Assembly (NCBI GenBank): GCA_026315105.1
Contig: JAOYRU010000052.1
Span: forward strand, 620,001-684,000
Source: Locusta migratoria
Lineage: Eukaryota; Arthropoda; Insecta; Orthoptera; Acrididae
Length of the DNA stretch: 64,000 nucleotides
Direction: 5' to 3'
In this document: positions 32,101-44,959 of the stretch, piece by piece
How the letters are laid out: the number at the start of each line of letters is the position of its first letter
Numbering within the stretch: position 1 is the first letter of the stretch
Program-made: the position numbers and the translations under genes
The notes under the pieces: generated by a model
What the model saw: only the letters and a program-made list of their open reading frames with translations
Database searches by the model: none
Told to the model about the DNA's origin: nothing

Positions 32101-33815
32101 CGCCTTGCAGCTCGCAGTCCTCCAGCGTCCATTCTGTCGTCTGTATAGGCTCCCAGGGTCCTTATATAGTAATGAGAGCGTTTGCAGGGAAACGCACAAT
32201 AATGCAAATAACGAAATAAATGCAAATTTATCTTTTAAATAGTTTTTTATTATCATGTACAACCATTTTAGATGGCAATCACTTCGCAGACTAGTCGCCT
32301 TGCAGCTCGCAGTCCTCCAGCGTCCATTCTGTCGTCTGTATAGGCTCCCAGGGTCCTTATATAGTAATGAGAGCGTTTGCAGGGAAACGCACAATAATGC
32401 AAATAACGAAATAAATGCAAATTTATCTTTTAAATAGTTTTTATTATCATGTACTACCATTTTAGAGGTCAATCACTTCGCAGACTAGTCGCCTTGCAGC
32501 TCGCAGTCCTCCAGCGTCCATTCTGTCGTCTGTATAGGCTCCCAGGGTCCTTATATAGAAATGAGAGCGTTTGCAGGGAAACGCACAATAATGCAAATAA
32601 CGAAATAAATGCATATTTATCTTTTAAATAGTTTTTTATTATCATGTACTACCATTTTAGAGGTCAATCACCTCGCAGACTAGTCGCCAGTGCAGCTCAC
32701 TGCACTCCAGCGTCCATTCTGTCGTCTGTATAGGCTTCCCAGGGTGCTCATATAGTAATGAGAGCGTTTCCTGGGAAACGCACAATAATGCAAATAACGA
32801 AATAAATGCAAATTTATCTTTTAAATAGTTTTTTATTATCATTTACTACCATTTTAGAGGTCAATCACTTCGCAGACTAGTCGCCAGTGCAGCTCAATGC
32901 CCTCCAGCGTCAATTCTGTCGTCTGTATAGGCTCCCAGGGTCCTTATATAGTAATGAGAGCGTTTGCAGGGAAACGCACAATAATGCAAATAAGGAAATA
33001 AATGCAAATTTATCTTTTAAATAGTATTTATTATCATGTACTACCATTTTAGGGGTCAATCACTTCGCAGACTAGTCGCCTTGTAGCTCGCAGTCCTCCA
33101 GCGTCCATTCTGTCGTCTGTATAGGCTCCCAGGGTCCTTATATAGAAATGAGAGCGTTTGCAGGGAAACGCACAATAATGCAAATAACGAAATAAATGCA
33201 TATTTATCTTTTAAATAGTTTTTTATTATCATGTACTACCATTTTAGAGGTCAATCACCTCGCAGACAAGTCGCCAGTGCAGCTCACTGCACTCCAGCGT
33301 CCATTCTGTCGTCTGTATAGGCTTCCCAGGGTGCTTATATAGTAATGAGAGCGTTTCCTGGGAAACGCACAATAATGCAAATAACGAAATAAATGCAAAT
33401 TTATCTTTTAAATAGTTTTTTATTATCGTTTACTACCATTTTAGAGGTCAATCACTTCGCAGACTAGTCGCCAGTGCAGCTCAATGCCCTCCAGCGTCAA
33501 TTCTGTCGTCTGTATAGGCTCCCAGGGTCCTTATATAGTAATGAGAGCGTTTGCAGGGAAACGCACAATAATGCAAATAACGAAATAAATGCAAATTTAT
33601 CTTTTAAATAGTTTTTTATTATCATGTACTACCATTTTAGAGGTCAATCACTTCGCAGACTAGTCGCCAGTGCAGTTCACTGCACTCCAGCGTCCATTCT
33701 GTCGTCTGTATAGGCTCCCAGGGTCCTTATATAGTAATGAGAGCGTTTCCTGGGAAACGCACAATAATGCAAATAACGAAATAAATGCAAATTTATCTTT
33801 TAAATAGTTTTTTAT
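29110..33815. repeat. Two adjacent 12-monomer blocks (2347 bp each)
   Basis: About 29110-31460 and 31460-33815 show the same order of variants at a constant offset of 2347: cgtacaataatg, actagccgcc with gtataagcttccttgg, cttcacagactag, agatggcaatcac, a 5-T monomer, aatgcatatttatc, and cacctcgcagacaag. A few differences exist, such as cccggg in copy 1 against cctggg in copy 2 in the last monomer (about 31402 and 33749). The copies are therefore recent but not identical. Confidence 0.85.
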
Positions 33816-34989
33816 TATCATTTACTACCATTTTAGAGGTCAATCACTTCGCAGACTAGTCGCCTTGCAGCTCGCAGCCCTCCAGCGTCCATTCTGTCGT
33901 CTGTATAGGCTCCCAGGGTCCTTATATAGAAATGAGAGCGTTTGCAGGGAAACGCACAATAATGCAAATAACGAAATAAATGCATATTTATCTTTTAAAT
34001 AGTTTTTTATTATCATGTACTACCATTTTAGAGGTCAATCACCTCGCAGACTAGTCGCCAGTGCAGCTCACTGCACTCCAGCGTCCATTCTGTCGTCTGT
34101 ATAGGCTTCCCAGTGTGCTTATATAGTAATGAGAGCGTTTCCTGGGAAACGCACAATAATGCAAATAGCGAAATAAATGCAAATTTATCTTTTAAATAGT
34201 TTTTTATTATCATTTACTACCATTTTAGAGGTCAATCACTTCGCAGACTAGTCGCCAGTGCAGCTCAATGCCCTCCAGCGTCAATTCTGTCGTCTGTATA
34301 GGCTCCCAGGGTCCTTATATAGTAATGAGAGCGTTTGCAGGGAAACGCACAATAATGCAAATAACGAAATAAATGCAAATTTATCTTTTAAATAGTTTTT
34401 TTATTATCATGTACTACCATTTTAGAGGTCAATCACTTCGCAGACTAGTCGCCAGTGCAGTTCACTGCACTCCAGCGTCCATTCTGTCGTCTGTATAGGC
34501 TCCCAGGGTCCTTATATAGTAATGAGAGCGTTTCCTGGGAAACGCACAATAATGCAAATAACGAAATAAATGCAAATTTATCTTTTAAATAGTTTTTTAT
34601 TATCATTTACTACCATTTTAGAGGTCAATCACTTCGCAGACTAGTCGCCAGTGCAGCTCAATGCCCTCCAGCGTCCATTCTGTCGTCTGTATAGGCTCCC
34701 AGGGTGCTTATATAGTAATGAGAGCGTTTGCAGGGAAACGCACAAAAATGCAAATAACGAAATAAATGCAAATTTATCTTTTAAATAGTTTTTTATTATC
34801 ATGTACTACCATTTTAGAGGTCAATCACTTCGCAGACTAGTCGACAGTGCAGTTCACTGCATTCCAGCGTCCATTCTGTCGTCTGTATAGGCTCCCAGGG
34901 TCCTTATATAGTAATGAGAGCGTTTCCTGGGAAACGCACAATAATGCAAATAACGAAATAAATGCAAATTTATCTTTTAAATAGTTTTT

Positions 34990-37930
34990 TATTATCATTT
35001 ACTACCATTTTAGAGGTCAATCACTTCGCAGACTAGTCGCCAGTGCAGCTCAATGCCCTCCAGCGTCCATTCTGTCGTCTGTATAGGCTCCCAGGGTGCT
35101 TATATAGTAATGAGAGCGTTTGCAGGGAAACGCACAATAATGCAAATAACGAAATAAATGCAAATTTATCTTTTAAATAGTTTTTTATTATCATGTACTA
35201 CCATTTTGGAGGTCAATCACTTCGCAGACCAGTCGCCAGTGCAGCTCACTGCCCTCCAGCGACCATTCTGTCGTCTGTATAGGCTCCCAGGGTCCTTATA
35301 TAGAAATGAGAGCGTTTGCAGGGAGACGCACAATAATGCAAATAACGAAATAAATGCAAATTTATCTTTTAAATAGTTTTTTATTATAATGTACTACCAT
35401 TTTACAGGTCAATCACTTCGCAGACTAGTCGCCTTGCAGCTCACTGCCCTCCAGCGACCATTCTGTCGTCTGTATAGGCTCCCAGGGTCCTTATATAGTA
35501 ATGAGAGCGTTTGCAGGGAAACGCACAATAATGCAAATAACGAAGTAAATGCAAATTTCTCTTTTAAATAGTTTTTTATTATCATTTACTACTATTTTAG
35601 AGGTCAATCACTTCGCATACTAGCCGCCAGTGCAGCTCACTGCCCTCCAGCGTCCATTCTGTCGTCTGTATAAGTTTCCTTGGTCCTTATACAGTAACGA
35701 GAGCGTTTGCAGGGAAACGCACAATAATTCAAATAACGAAATAAATGCAAATTTATCTTTTAAATAGTTTTTTATTATCATGTACAACCATTTTAGATGT
35801 CTATCACTTCGCAGACTAGTCGCCTTGCAGCTCGCAGTCCTCCAGCGTCCATTCTGTCGACTGTATAGGCTCCCAGGTTCCTTATATAGTATGGAGCGTT
35901 TGCAGTGAAACGCACAATAATGCAAATAACGAAATAAATGCAAATTTATCTTTTAAATAGTTTTTATTATCATGTACTACCATTTTAGGGGTCAATCACT
36001 TCGCAGACTAGTCGCCTTGTAGCTCGCAGTCCTCCAGCGTCCATTCTGTCGTCTGTATAGGCTCCCAGGGTCCTTATATAGAAATGAGGGCGTTTGCAGG
36101 GAAACGCACAATAATGCAAATAACGAAATAAATGCATATTTATCTTTTAAATAGTTTTTTATTATCATGTACTACCATTTTAGAGGTCAATCACCTCGCA
36201 GACTAGTCGCCAGTGCAGCTCACTGCACTCCAGCGTCCATTCTGTCGTCTGTATAGGCTTCCCAGGGTGCTTATATAGTAATGAGAGCGTTTCCTGGGAA
36301 ACGCACAATAATGCAAATAACGAAATAAATGCAAATTTATCTTTTAAATAGTTTTTTATTATCATTTACTACCATTTTAGAGGTCAATCACTTCGCAGAC
36401 TAGTCGCCAGTGCAGCTCAATGCCCTCCAGCGTCAATTCTGTCGTCTGTATAGGCTCCCAGGGTCCTTATATAGTAATGAGAGCGTTTGCAGGGAAACGC
36501 ACAATAATGCAAATAACGAAATAAATGCAAATTTATCTTTTAAATAGTTTTTTATTATCATGTACTACCATTTTAGAGGTCAATCACTTCGCAGACTAGT
36601 CGCCAGTGCAGTTCACTGCACTCCAGCGTCCATTCTGTCGTCTGTATAGGCTCCCAGGGTCCTTATATAGTAATGAGAGCGTTTCCTGGGAAACGCACAA
36701 TAATGCAAATAACGAAATAAATGCAAATTTATCTTTTAAATAGTTTTTTATTATCATTTACTACCATTTTAGAGGTCAATCACTTCGCAGACTAGTCGCC
36801 AGTGCAGCTCAATGCCCTCCAGCGTCCATTCTGTCGTCTGTATAGGCTCCCAGGGTGCTTATATAGTAATGAGAGCGTTTGCAGGGAAACGCACAATAAT
36901 GCAAATAACGAAATAAATGCAAATTTATCTTTTAAATAGTTTTTTATTATCATGTACTACCATTTTAGAGGTCAATCACTTCGCAGACCAGTCGCCAGTG
37001 CAGCTCACTGCCCTCCAGCGACCATTCTGTCGTCTGTATAGGCTCCCAGGGTCCTTATATAGAAATGAGAGCGTTTGCAGGGAGACGCACAATAATGCAA
37101 ATAACGAAATAAATGCAAATTTATCTTTTAAATAGTTTTTTATTATCATGTACTACCATTTTACAGGTCAATCACTTCGCAGACTAGTCGCCTTGCAGCT
37201 CGCAGTCCTCCAGCGTCCATTCTGTCGTCTGTATAGGCTCCCAGGGTCCTTATATAGTAATGAGAGCGTTTGCAGGGAAACGCACAATAATGCAAATAAC
37301 GAAATAAATGCAAATTTATCTTTTAAATAGTTTTTTATTATCATGCACTACCATTTTAGATGTCAATCACTTCGCAGACTAGCCGCCAGTGCAGCTCACT
37401 GCCCTCCAGCGTCCATTCTGTCGTCTGTATAAGTTTCCTTGGTCCTTATACAGTAACGAGAGCGTTTGCAGGGAAACGCACAATAATTCAAATAACGAAA
37501 TAAATGCAAATTTATCTTTTAAATAGTTTTTTATTATCATGTACAACCATTTTAGATGTCTATCACTTCGCAGACTAGTCGCCTTGCAGCTCGCAGTCCT
37601 CCAGCGTCCATTCTGTCGACTGTATAGGCTCCCAGGTTCCTTATATAGTAATCAGAGCGTTTGCAGTGAAACGCACAATAATGCAAATAACGAAATAAAT
37701 GCAAATTTATCTTTTAAATAGTTTTTATTATCATGTACTACCATTTTAGGGGTCAATCACTTCGCAGACTAGTCGCCTTGTAGCTCGCAGTCCTCCAGCG
37801 TCCATTCTGTCGTCTGTATAGGCTCCCAGGGTCCTTATATAGAAATGAGAGCGTTTGCAGGGAAACGCACAATAATGAGAAAACGAAATAAATGCATATT
37901 TATCTTTTAAATAGTTTTTTATTATCATGT
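34990..37930. repeat. Six-monomer block duplicated at an offset of 1759 bp
   Basis: About 34994-36165 and 36753-37925 share ordered private variants: cagaccagtcgcc with gggagacgcac, cattttacaggtc, gtataagtttccttgg with atacagtaacgag, gatgtctatcac, and gtcgactgtatagg. Local differences include a type A against hybrid right half at 35430/37190 and a small deletion near 35890 (agtatggagcg against agtaatcagagcg). Confidence 0.8.
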
Positions 37931-40900
37931 ACTACCATTTTAGAGGTCAATCACTGCGCAGACTAGTCGCCTTGCAGCTCGCAGTCCTCCAGCGTCCATT
38001 CTGTCGTCTGTATAGGCTCCCAGGGTCCTAATATAGTAATGAGAGCGTTTGCAGGGAAACGCACAATAATGCAAATAACGAAATAAATGCAAATTTATCT
38101 TTTAAATAGTTTTTTATTATCATGTACTACCATTTTAGAGGTCAATCACTTCGCAGACCAGGCGCCAGTGCAGCTCACTGCCCTCCAGCGACCATTCTGT
38201 CGTCTGTATAGGCTCCCAGGGTCCTTATATAGAAATGAGAGCGTTTGCAGGGAGACGCACAATAATGCAAATAACGAAACAAATGCAAATTTATCTTTTA
38301 AATAGTTTTTTATTATCATGTACTACCATTTTAGAGGTCAATCACTTCGCAGACTAGTCGCCTTGCAGCTCGCAGTCCTCCAGCGTCCATTCTGTCGTCT
38401 GTATAGGCTCCCAGGGTCCTTATATAGTAATGAGAGCGTTTGCAGGGAAACGCACAATAATGCAAATAACGAAATAAATGCAAATTTATCTTTTAAATAG
38501 TTTTTTATTATCATGTACTACCATTTTAGATGTCAATCACTTCGCAGACTAGCCGCCAGTGCAGCTCACTGCCCTCGAGCGTCCATTCTGTCGTCTGTAT
38601 AAGTTTCCTTGGTCCTTATATAGTAATGAGAGCGTTTGCAGGGAAACGCACAATAATGCAAATAACGAAATAAATGCAAATTTTTCTTTTAAATAGTTTT
38701 ATATTATCATGTACTACAATTTTAGAGGTCAATCACTTCGCAGACTAGTCGCCTTGCAGCTCGCAGTCCTCCAGCGTCCATTCTGTCGTCTGTATAGGCT
38801 CCCAGGATCCTTATATAGAAATGACAGCGTTTGCAGGGAAACGCACAATAATGCAAATAACGAAATAAATGCAAATTTATCTTTTAAATAGTTTTTTATT
38901 ATCATTTACAACCATTTTAGATGTCAATCACTTCGCAGACTAGTCGCCTTGCAGCTCGCAGTCCTCCAGCGTCCATTCTGTCGTCTGTATAGGCTCCCAG
39001 GGTCCTTATATAGTAATGAGAGCGTATGCAGGGATACGCACAATAATGCAAATAACGAAATAAATGCAAATTTATCTTTTAAATAGTTTTTTATTATCAT
39101 GTACTACCATTTTAGAGGTCAATCACTTCGCAGACTAGTCGCCAGTGCAGCTCACTGCCCTCCAGCGTCCATTCTGTCGTCTGTATAAGCTTTCTTGGTC
39201 CTTATATAGAAATGAAAGCGTTTGCAGGGAAACGCACAATAATGCAAATAACGAAATAAATGCAAATTTATCTTTTAAATAGTTTTTTATTATCATGTAC
39301 AACCATTTTAGATGTCAATCACTTCGCAGACTAGTCGCCTTGCAGCTCGCAGTCCTCCAGCGTCCATTCTGTCGTCTGTATAGGCTCCCAGGGTCCTTAT
39401 ATAGTAATGAGAGCGTTTGCAGGGAAACGCACAATAATGCAAAGAACGAAATAAATGCAAATTTATCTTTTAAATAGTTTTTTATTATCATGTACTACCA
39501 TTTTAGAGGTCAATCACTTCGCAGACTAGTCGCCAGTGCAGCTCACTGCACTCCAGCGTCCATTCTGTCGTCTGTATAGGCTCCCAGGGTCCTTATATAG
39601 TAATGAGAGCGTTTGCAGGGAAACGCACAATAATGCAAATAACGAAATAAATGCAAATTTATCTTTTAAATAGTTTTTTATTATCATGTACTACCATTTT
39701 AGAGGTCAATCACTTCGCAGACTAGTCGCCTTGCAGCTCGCAGTCCTCCAGCGTCCATTCTGCCGTCTGTATAGGCTCCCAGGGTCCTTATATAGTAATG
39801 AGAGCGTTTGCAGGGAAACGCACAATAATGCAAATAACGAAACAAATGCAAATTTATCTTTTAAATAGTTATTTATTATCATGTACTACCATTTTAGAGG
39901 TCAATCACTTCGCAGACTAGTCGCCAGTGCAGCTCACTTCACTCCAGCGACCATTCTGTCGTCTGTATAGGCTCCCAGGGTCCTTATATAGTAATGGGAG
40001 CGTTTGCAGGGAAACGCACAATAATGCAAATAACGAAATAAATGCAAATTTATCTTTTAAATAGTTTTTTTATTATCATGTACAACCATTTTAAATGTCA
40101 ATCACTTCGCAGACTAGTCGCCTTGCAGCTCGCAGTCCTCCAGCGTCCATTCTGTCGTCTGTATAGGCTCCCAGGGTCCTTATATAGTAATAAGAGCGTT
40201 TGCAGGGAAACGCACAATAATGCAAATAACGAAATAAATGCAAATTTATCTTTTAAATAGTTTTTATTATCATGTACTACCATTTTAGAGGTCAATCACT
40301 TCGCAGACTAGTCGCCTTGCAGCTCGCAGTCCTCCAGCGTCCATTCTGTCGTCTGTATAGGCTCCCAGGGTCCTTATATAGAAATGAGAGCGTTTGCAGG
40401 GAAACGCACAATAATGCAAATAACGAAATAAATGCATATTTATCTTTTAAATAGTTTTTTTATTATCATGTACAACCATTTTAGATGTCAATCACTTCGC
40501 AGACTAGCCGCCTTGCAGCTCGCAGTCCTCCAGCGTCCATTCTGTCGTCTGTATAGGCTCCCAGGGTCCTTATATAGTAATGAGAGCGTTTGCAGGGTAA
40601 CGCACAATAATGCAAATAACGAAATAAATGCAAATTTCTCTTTTAAATAGTTTTTTATTATCATGTACTACCATTTTAGAGGTCAATCACTTCGCAGACT
40701 AGTCGCCTTGCAGCTCGCAGTCCTCCAGCGTCCATTCTGTCGTCTGTATAGGCTCCCAGGGTCCTTATATAGTAATGAGAGCGTTTGCAGGGAAACGCAC
40801 AATAATGCAAATAACGAAATAAATGCAAATTTATCTTTTAAATAGTTTTTTATTATCATGAACTACCATTTTAGATGTCAATCACTTCGCAGACTAGCCG

Positions 40901-43900
40901 CCAGTGCAGCTCACTGCCCTCCAGCGTCCATTCTGTCGTCTGTATAGGCTCCCAGGGTCCTTATATAGTAATGAGAGCGTTTCCTGGGAAACGCACAATG
41001 ATGCAAATAACGAAATAAATGCAAATTTATCTTTTAAATAGTTTTTTATTATCATTTACTACTATTTTAGAGGTCAATCACTTCGCAGACTAGTCGCCAG
41101 TGCAGCTAACTGCCCTCCAGCGTCCATTCTATCGTCTGTATAGGCTCCCAGGGTCCTAATATAGTAACGAGAGCGTTTGCAGGGAAACGCACAATAATGC
41201 AAATAACGAAATAATGCAAATTTCTCTTTTAAATAGTTTTTTATTATCATTTACTACCATTTTAGAGGTCAATCACTATGCAGACTAGTCGCCACTTCAG
41301 CTCTCTGCCCTCCAGCGTCCATTCTGTCGTCTGAATAGGCTCCCAGGGTCCTTATATAGTAATGAGAGCGTCTGCAGGGAAACGCACAATAATGCAAATA
41401 ACGAAATAAATGCAAATTTCTCTTTTAAATAGTTTTTTATTACCATTTTCTACCATTTTAGAGGTCAATTACTTCGCAGACTAGTCGCCAGTGAAGCTCA
41501 CTGCCCTCCAGCGACCATTCTGTCGTCTTTATAGGCTCCCAGGGTCCTTATATAGTAATGAGAGCGTTTGCAGGGAAACGCACAATAATGCAAATAACGA
41601 AATAAATGCAAATTTCTCTTTTAAATAGTTTTTTATTATCATGTACTACGATTTTAGAGTTCAATCACTTCGCAGACCAGTCGCCAGTGCAGCTCACTGC
41701 CCTCCAGCGACCATTCTGTCGTCTGTATAGGCTCCCAGGGTCCTTATATAGTAATGAGAGCGTTTGCAGGGAAACGCACAATAATGCAAATAACGAAATA
41801 AATGCTAATTTCTCTTTTAAATAGTTTTTATTATCATGTACTACCATTTTAGAGGTCAATCACTTCGCAGACTAGTCGCCAGTGCAGCTAGCAGCCCTCC
41901 AGTGTCCATTCTGTCGTATGTATAGGCTCCCAGGTTCCTTATATAGTAATGAGAGCGTTTGCAGGGAAACGCACAATAATGCAAAGAACGAAATAAATGC
42001 AAATTTCTCTTTTAAAATTTTTTTTATTACCATTTACTACCATTTGAGAGTTCAATCACTTCGCAGACTAGTCGCCAGTGCAGCTCGCAGCACTCCAGCG
42101 TCCATTTTGTCGTCTGTATAGGCTCCCAGGGTCCTTATATAGTAATGAGAGCGTTTGCAGGGAAACGCACAATAATGCAAATAACGAAATAAATGCAAAT
42201 TTATCTTTTAAATAGTTTTTTATTATCATGTACTACCATTTTAGATGTCAATCACTTCGCAGACTAGTCGCCACTGCAGCTCACTGCCCTCCAGCGTCCA
42301 TTCTGTCGTCTGTATAGGCTCCCAGGGTCCTTATATAGTAATGAGAGCGTTTCCTGGGAAACGCACAATAATGTAAATAACGAAATAAATGCAAAATTAT
42401 CTTTTAAATAGTTTTTTATTATCATGTACTACCATTTTAGATGTCAATCACTTCGCAGACTAGTCGCCAGTGCAGCTCACTGCCCTCCAGCGTCCATTCT
42501 GTCGTCTGTATAAGCTTCCTTGGTCCTTATATAGAAATGAGAGCGTTTGCAGGGAAACGCACAATGATGCAAATAACGAAATAAATGCAAATTTATCTTT
42601 TAAATAGTTTTTTATTATCATGTACTACCATATTAGAGGTCAATCACTTCGCAGACTAGTCGCCTTGCAGCTCGCAGTCCTCCAGCGTCCATTCTGTCGT
42701 CTGTATAGGCTCCCAGGGTCCTTATATAGTAATGAGAGCGTTTGCAGGGAAACGCACAATAATGCAAATAACGAAATAAATGCAAATTTATCTTTTAAAT
42801 AGTTTTTTATTATCATGTACTACCATTTTAGATGTCAATCACTTCGCAGACTAGCCGCCAGTGCAGCTCACTGCCCTCCAGCGTCCATTCTGTCGTCTGT
42901 ATAAGCTTCCTTGGTACTTATATGGTAATGAGAGCGTTTGCAGGGAAACGCACAATAATGCAAATAACGAAATAAATGCAAATTTATCTTTTACATAGTT
43001 TTTTATTATCATGTACTACCATTTTAGAGGTCAATCACTTCGCAGACTAGTCGCCTTGCAGCTCGCAGTCCTCCAGCGTCCATTCTGTCGTCTGTATAGG
43101 CTCCCAGGGTCCTTATATAGAAAAGAGAGCGTTTGCAGGGAAACGCACAATAATGCAAATAACGAAATAAATGCATATTTATCTTTTAAATAGTTTTTTA
43201 TTATCATGTACTACCATTTTAGAGGTCAATCACCTCGCAGACTAGTCGCCAGTGCAGCTCACTGCACTCCAGCGTCCATTCTGTCGTCTGTATAGGCTCC
43301 CAGGGTCCTTATATAGTAATGAGAGCGTTTCCTGGGAAACGCACAATAATGCAAATAACGAAATAAATGCAAATTTATCTTTTAAATAGTTTTTTATTAT
43401 CATTTACTACCATTTTAGATGTCAATCACTTCGCAGACTAGTCGCCAGTGCAGCTCACTGCCCTCCAGCGTCCATTCTGTCGTCTGTATAGGCTCCCAGG
43501 GTCCTAATATAGTAATGAGAGCGTTTGCAGGGAAACGCACAATAATGCAAATAACGAAATAAATGCAAATTTATCTTTTAAATAGTTTTTTATTATCATG
43601 TACTACAATTTTAGAGGTCAATCACTTCGCAGACTAGTCGCCTTGCAGCTCGCAGTCCTCCAGCGTCCATTCTGTCATCTGTATAGGCTCCCAGGGTCCT
43701 TATATAGTAATGAGAGCGTTTGCAGGGAAACGCACAATAATGCAAATAACGAAATAAATGCAAATTTATCTTTTAAATAGTTTTTTATTATCATGTACTA
43801 CCATTTTAGATGTCAATCACTTCGCAGACTAGTCGCCAGTGCAGCTCACTGCCCTCCAGCGTCCATTCTGTCGTCTGTATAAGCTTCCTTGGTCCTTATA

Positions 43901-44959
43901 TAGAAATGAGAGCGTTTGCAGGGAAACGCACAATAATGCAAATAACGAAATAAATGCAAATTTATATTTTAAATAGTTTTTTATTATCATGTACTACCAT
44001 TTTAGATGTCAATCACTTCGCAGACTAGTCGCCAGTGCAGCTCACTGCCCTCCAGCGTCCATTCTGTCGTCTGTATAAGCTTCCTTGGTCCTTATATAGA
44101 AATGAGAGCGTTTGCAGGGAAACGCACAATAATGCAAATAACGAAATAAATGCAAATTTATCTTTTAAATAGTTTTTTATTATCATGTACTACCATTTTA
44201 GAGGTCAATCACTTCGCAGACTAGTCGCCTTGCAGCTCGCAGTCCTCCAGCGTCCATTCTGTCGTCTGTATAGGCTCCCAGGGTCCTTATATAGTAATGA
44301 GAGCGTTTGCAGGGAAACGCACAATAATGCAAATAACGAAATAAATGCAAATTTATCTTTTAAATAGTTTTTTATTATCATGTACTACCATTTTAGATGT
44401 CAATCACTTCGCAGACTAGCCGCCAGTGCAGCTCACTGCCCTCCAGCGTCCATTCTGTCGTCTGTATAAGCTTCCTTGGTACTTATATAGTAATGAGAGC
44501 GTTTGCAGGGAAACGCACAATAATGCAAATAACGAAATAAATGCATATTTATCTTTTAAATAGTATTTTATTATCATGTACTACCATTTTAGAGGTCAAT
44601 CACCTCGCAGACTAGTCGCCAGTGCAGCTCACTGCACTCCAGCGTCCATTCTGTCGTCTGTATAGGCTCCCAGGGTCCTTATATAGTAATGAGAGCGTTT
44701 CCTGGGAAACGCACAATAATGCAAATAACGAAATAAATGCAATTTTATCTTTTAAATAGTTTTTTATTATCATTTACTACCATTTTAGAGGTCAATCACT
44801 TCGCAGACTAGTCGCCAGTGCAGCTCACTGCACTCCAGCGTCCAATCTGTCGTCTGTATAGGCTCCCAGGGTCCTAATATAGTAACGAGAGCGTTTGCAG
44901 GGAAACGCACAATAATGCAAATAACGAAATAAATGCAAATTTCTCTTTTAAATAGTTTT

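Noticed and set aside
29742..32472. Minus-strand frames of 61-127 codons across the satellite
   Set aside because: They arise from the same 65-codon period on the other strand. The 127-codon ones come from one stop lost by agatggcaatc. No homology or coding signal is visible.
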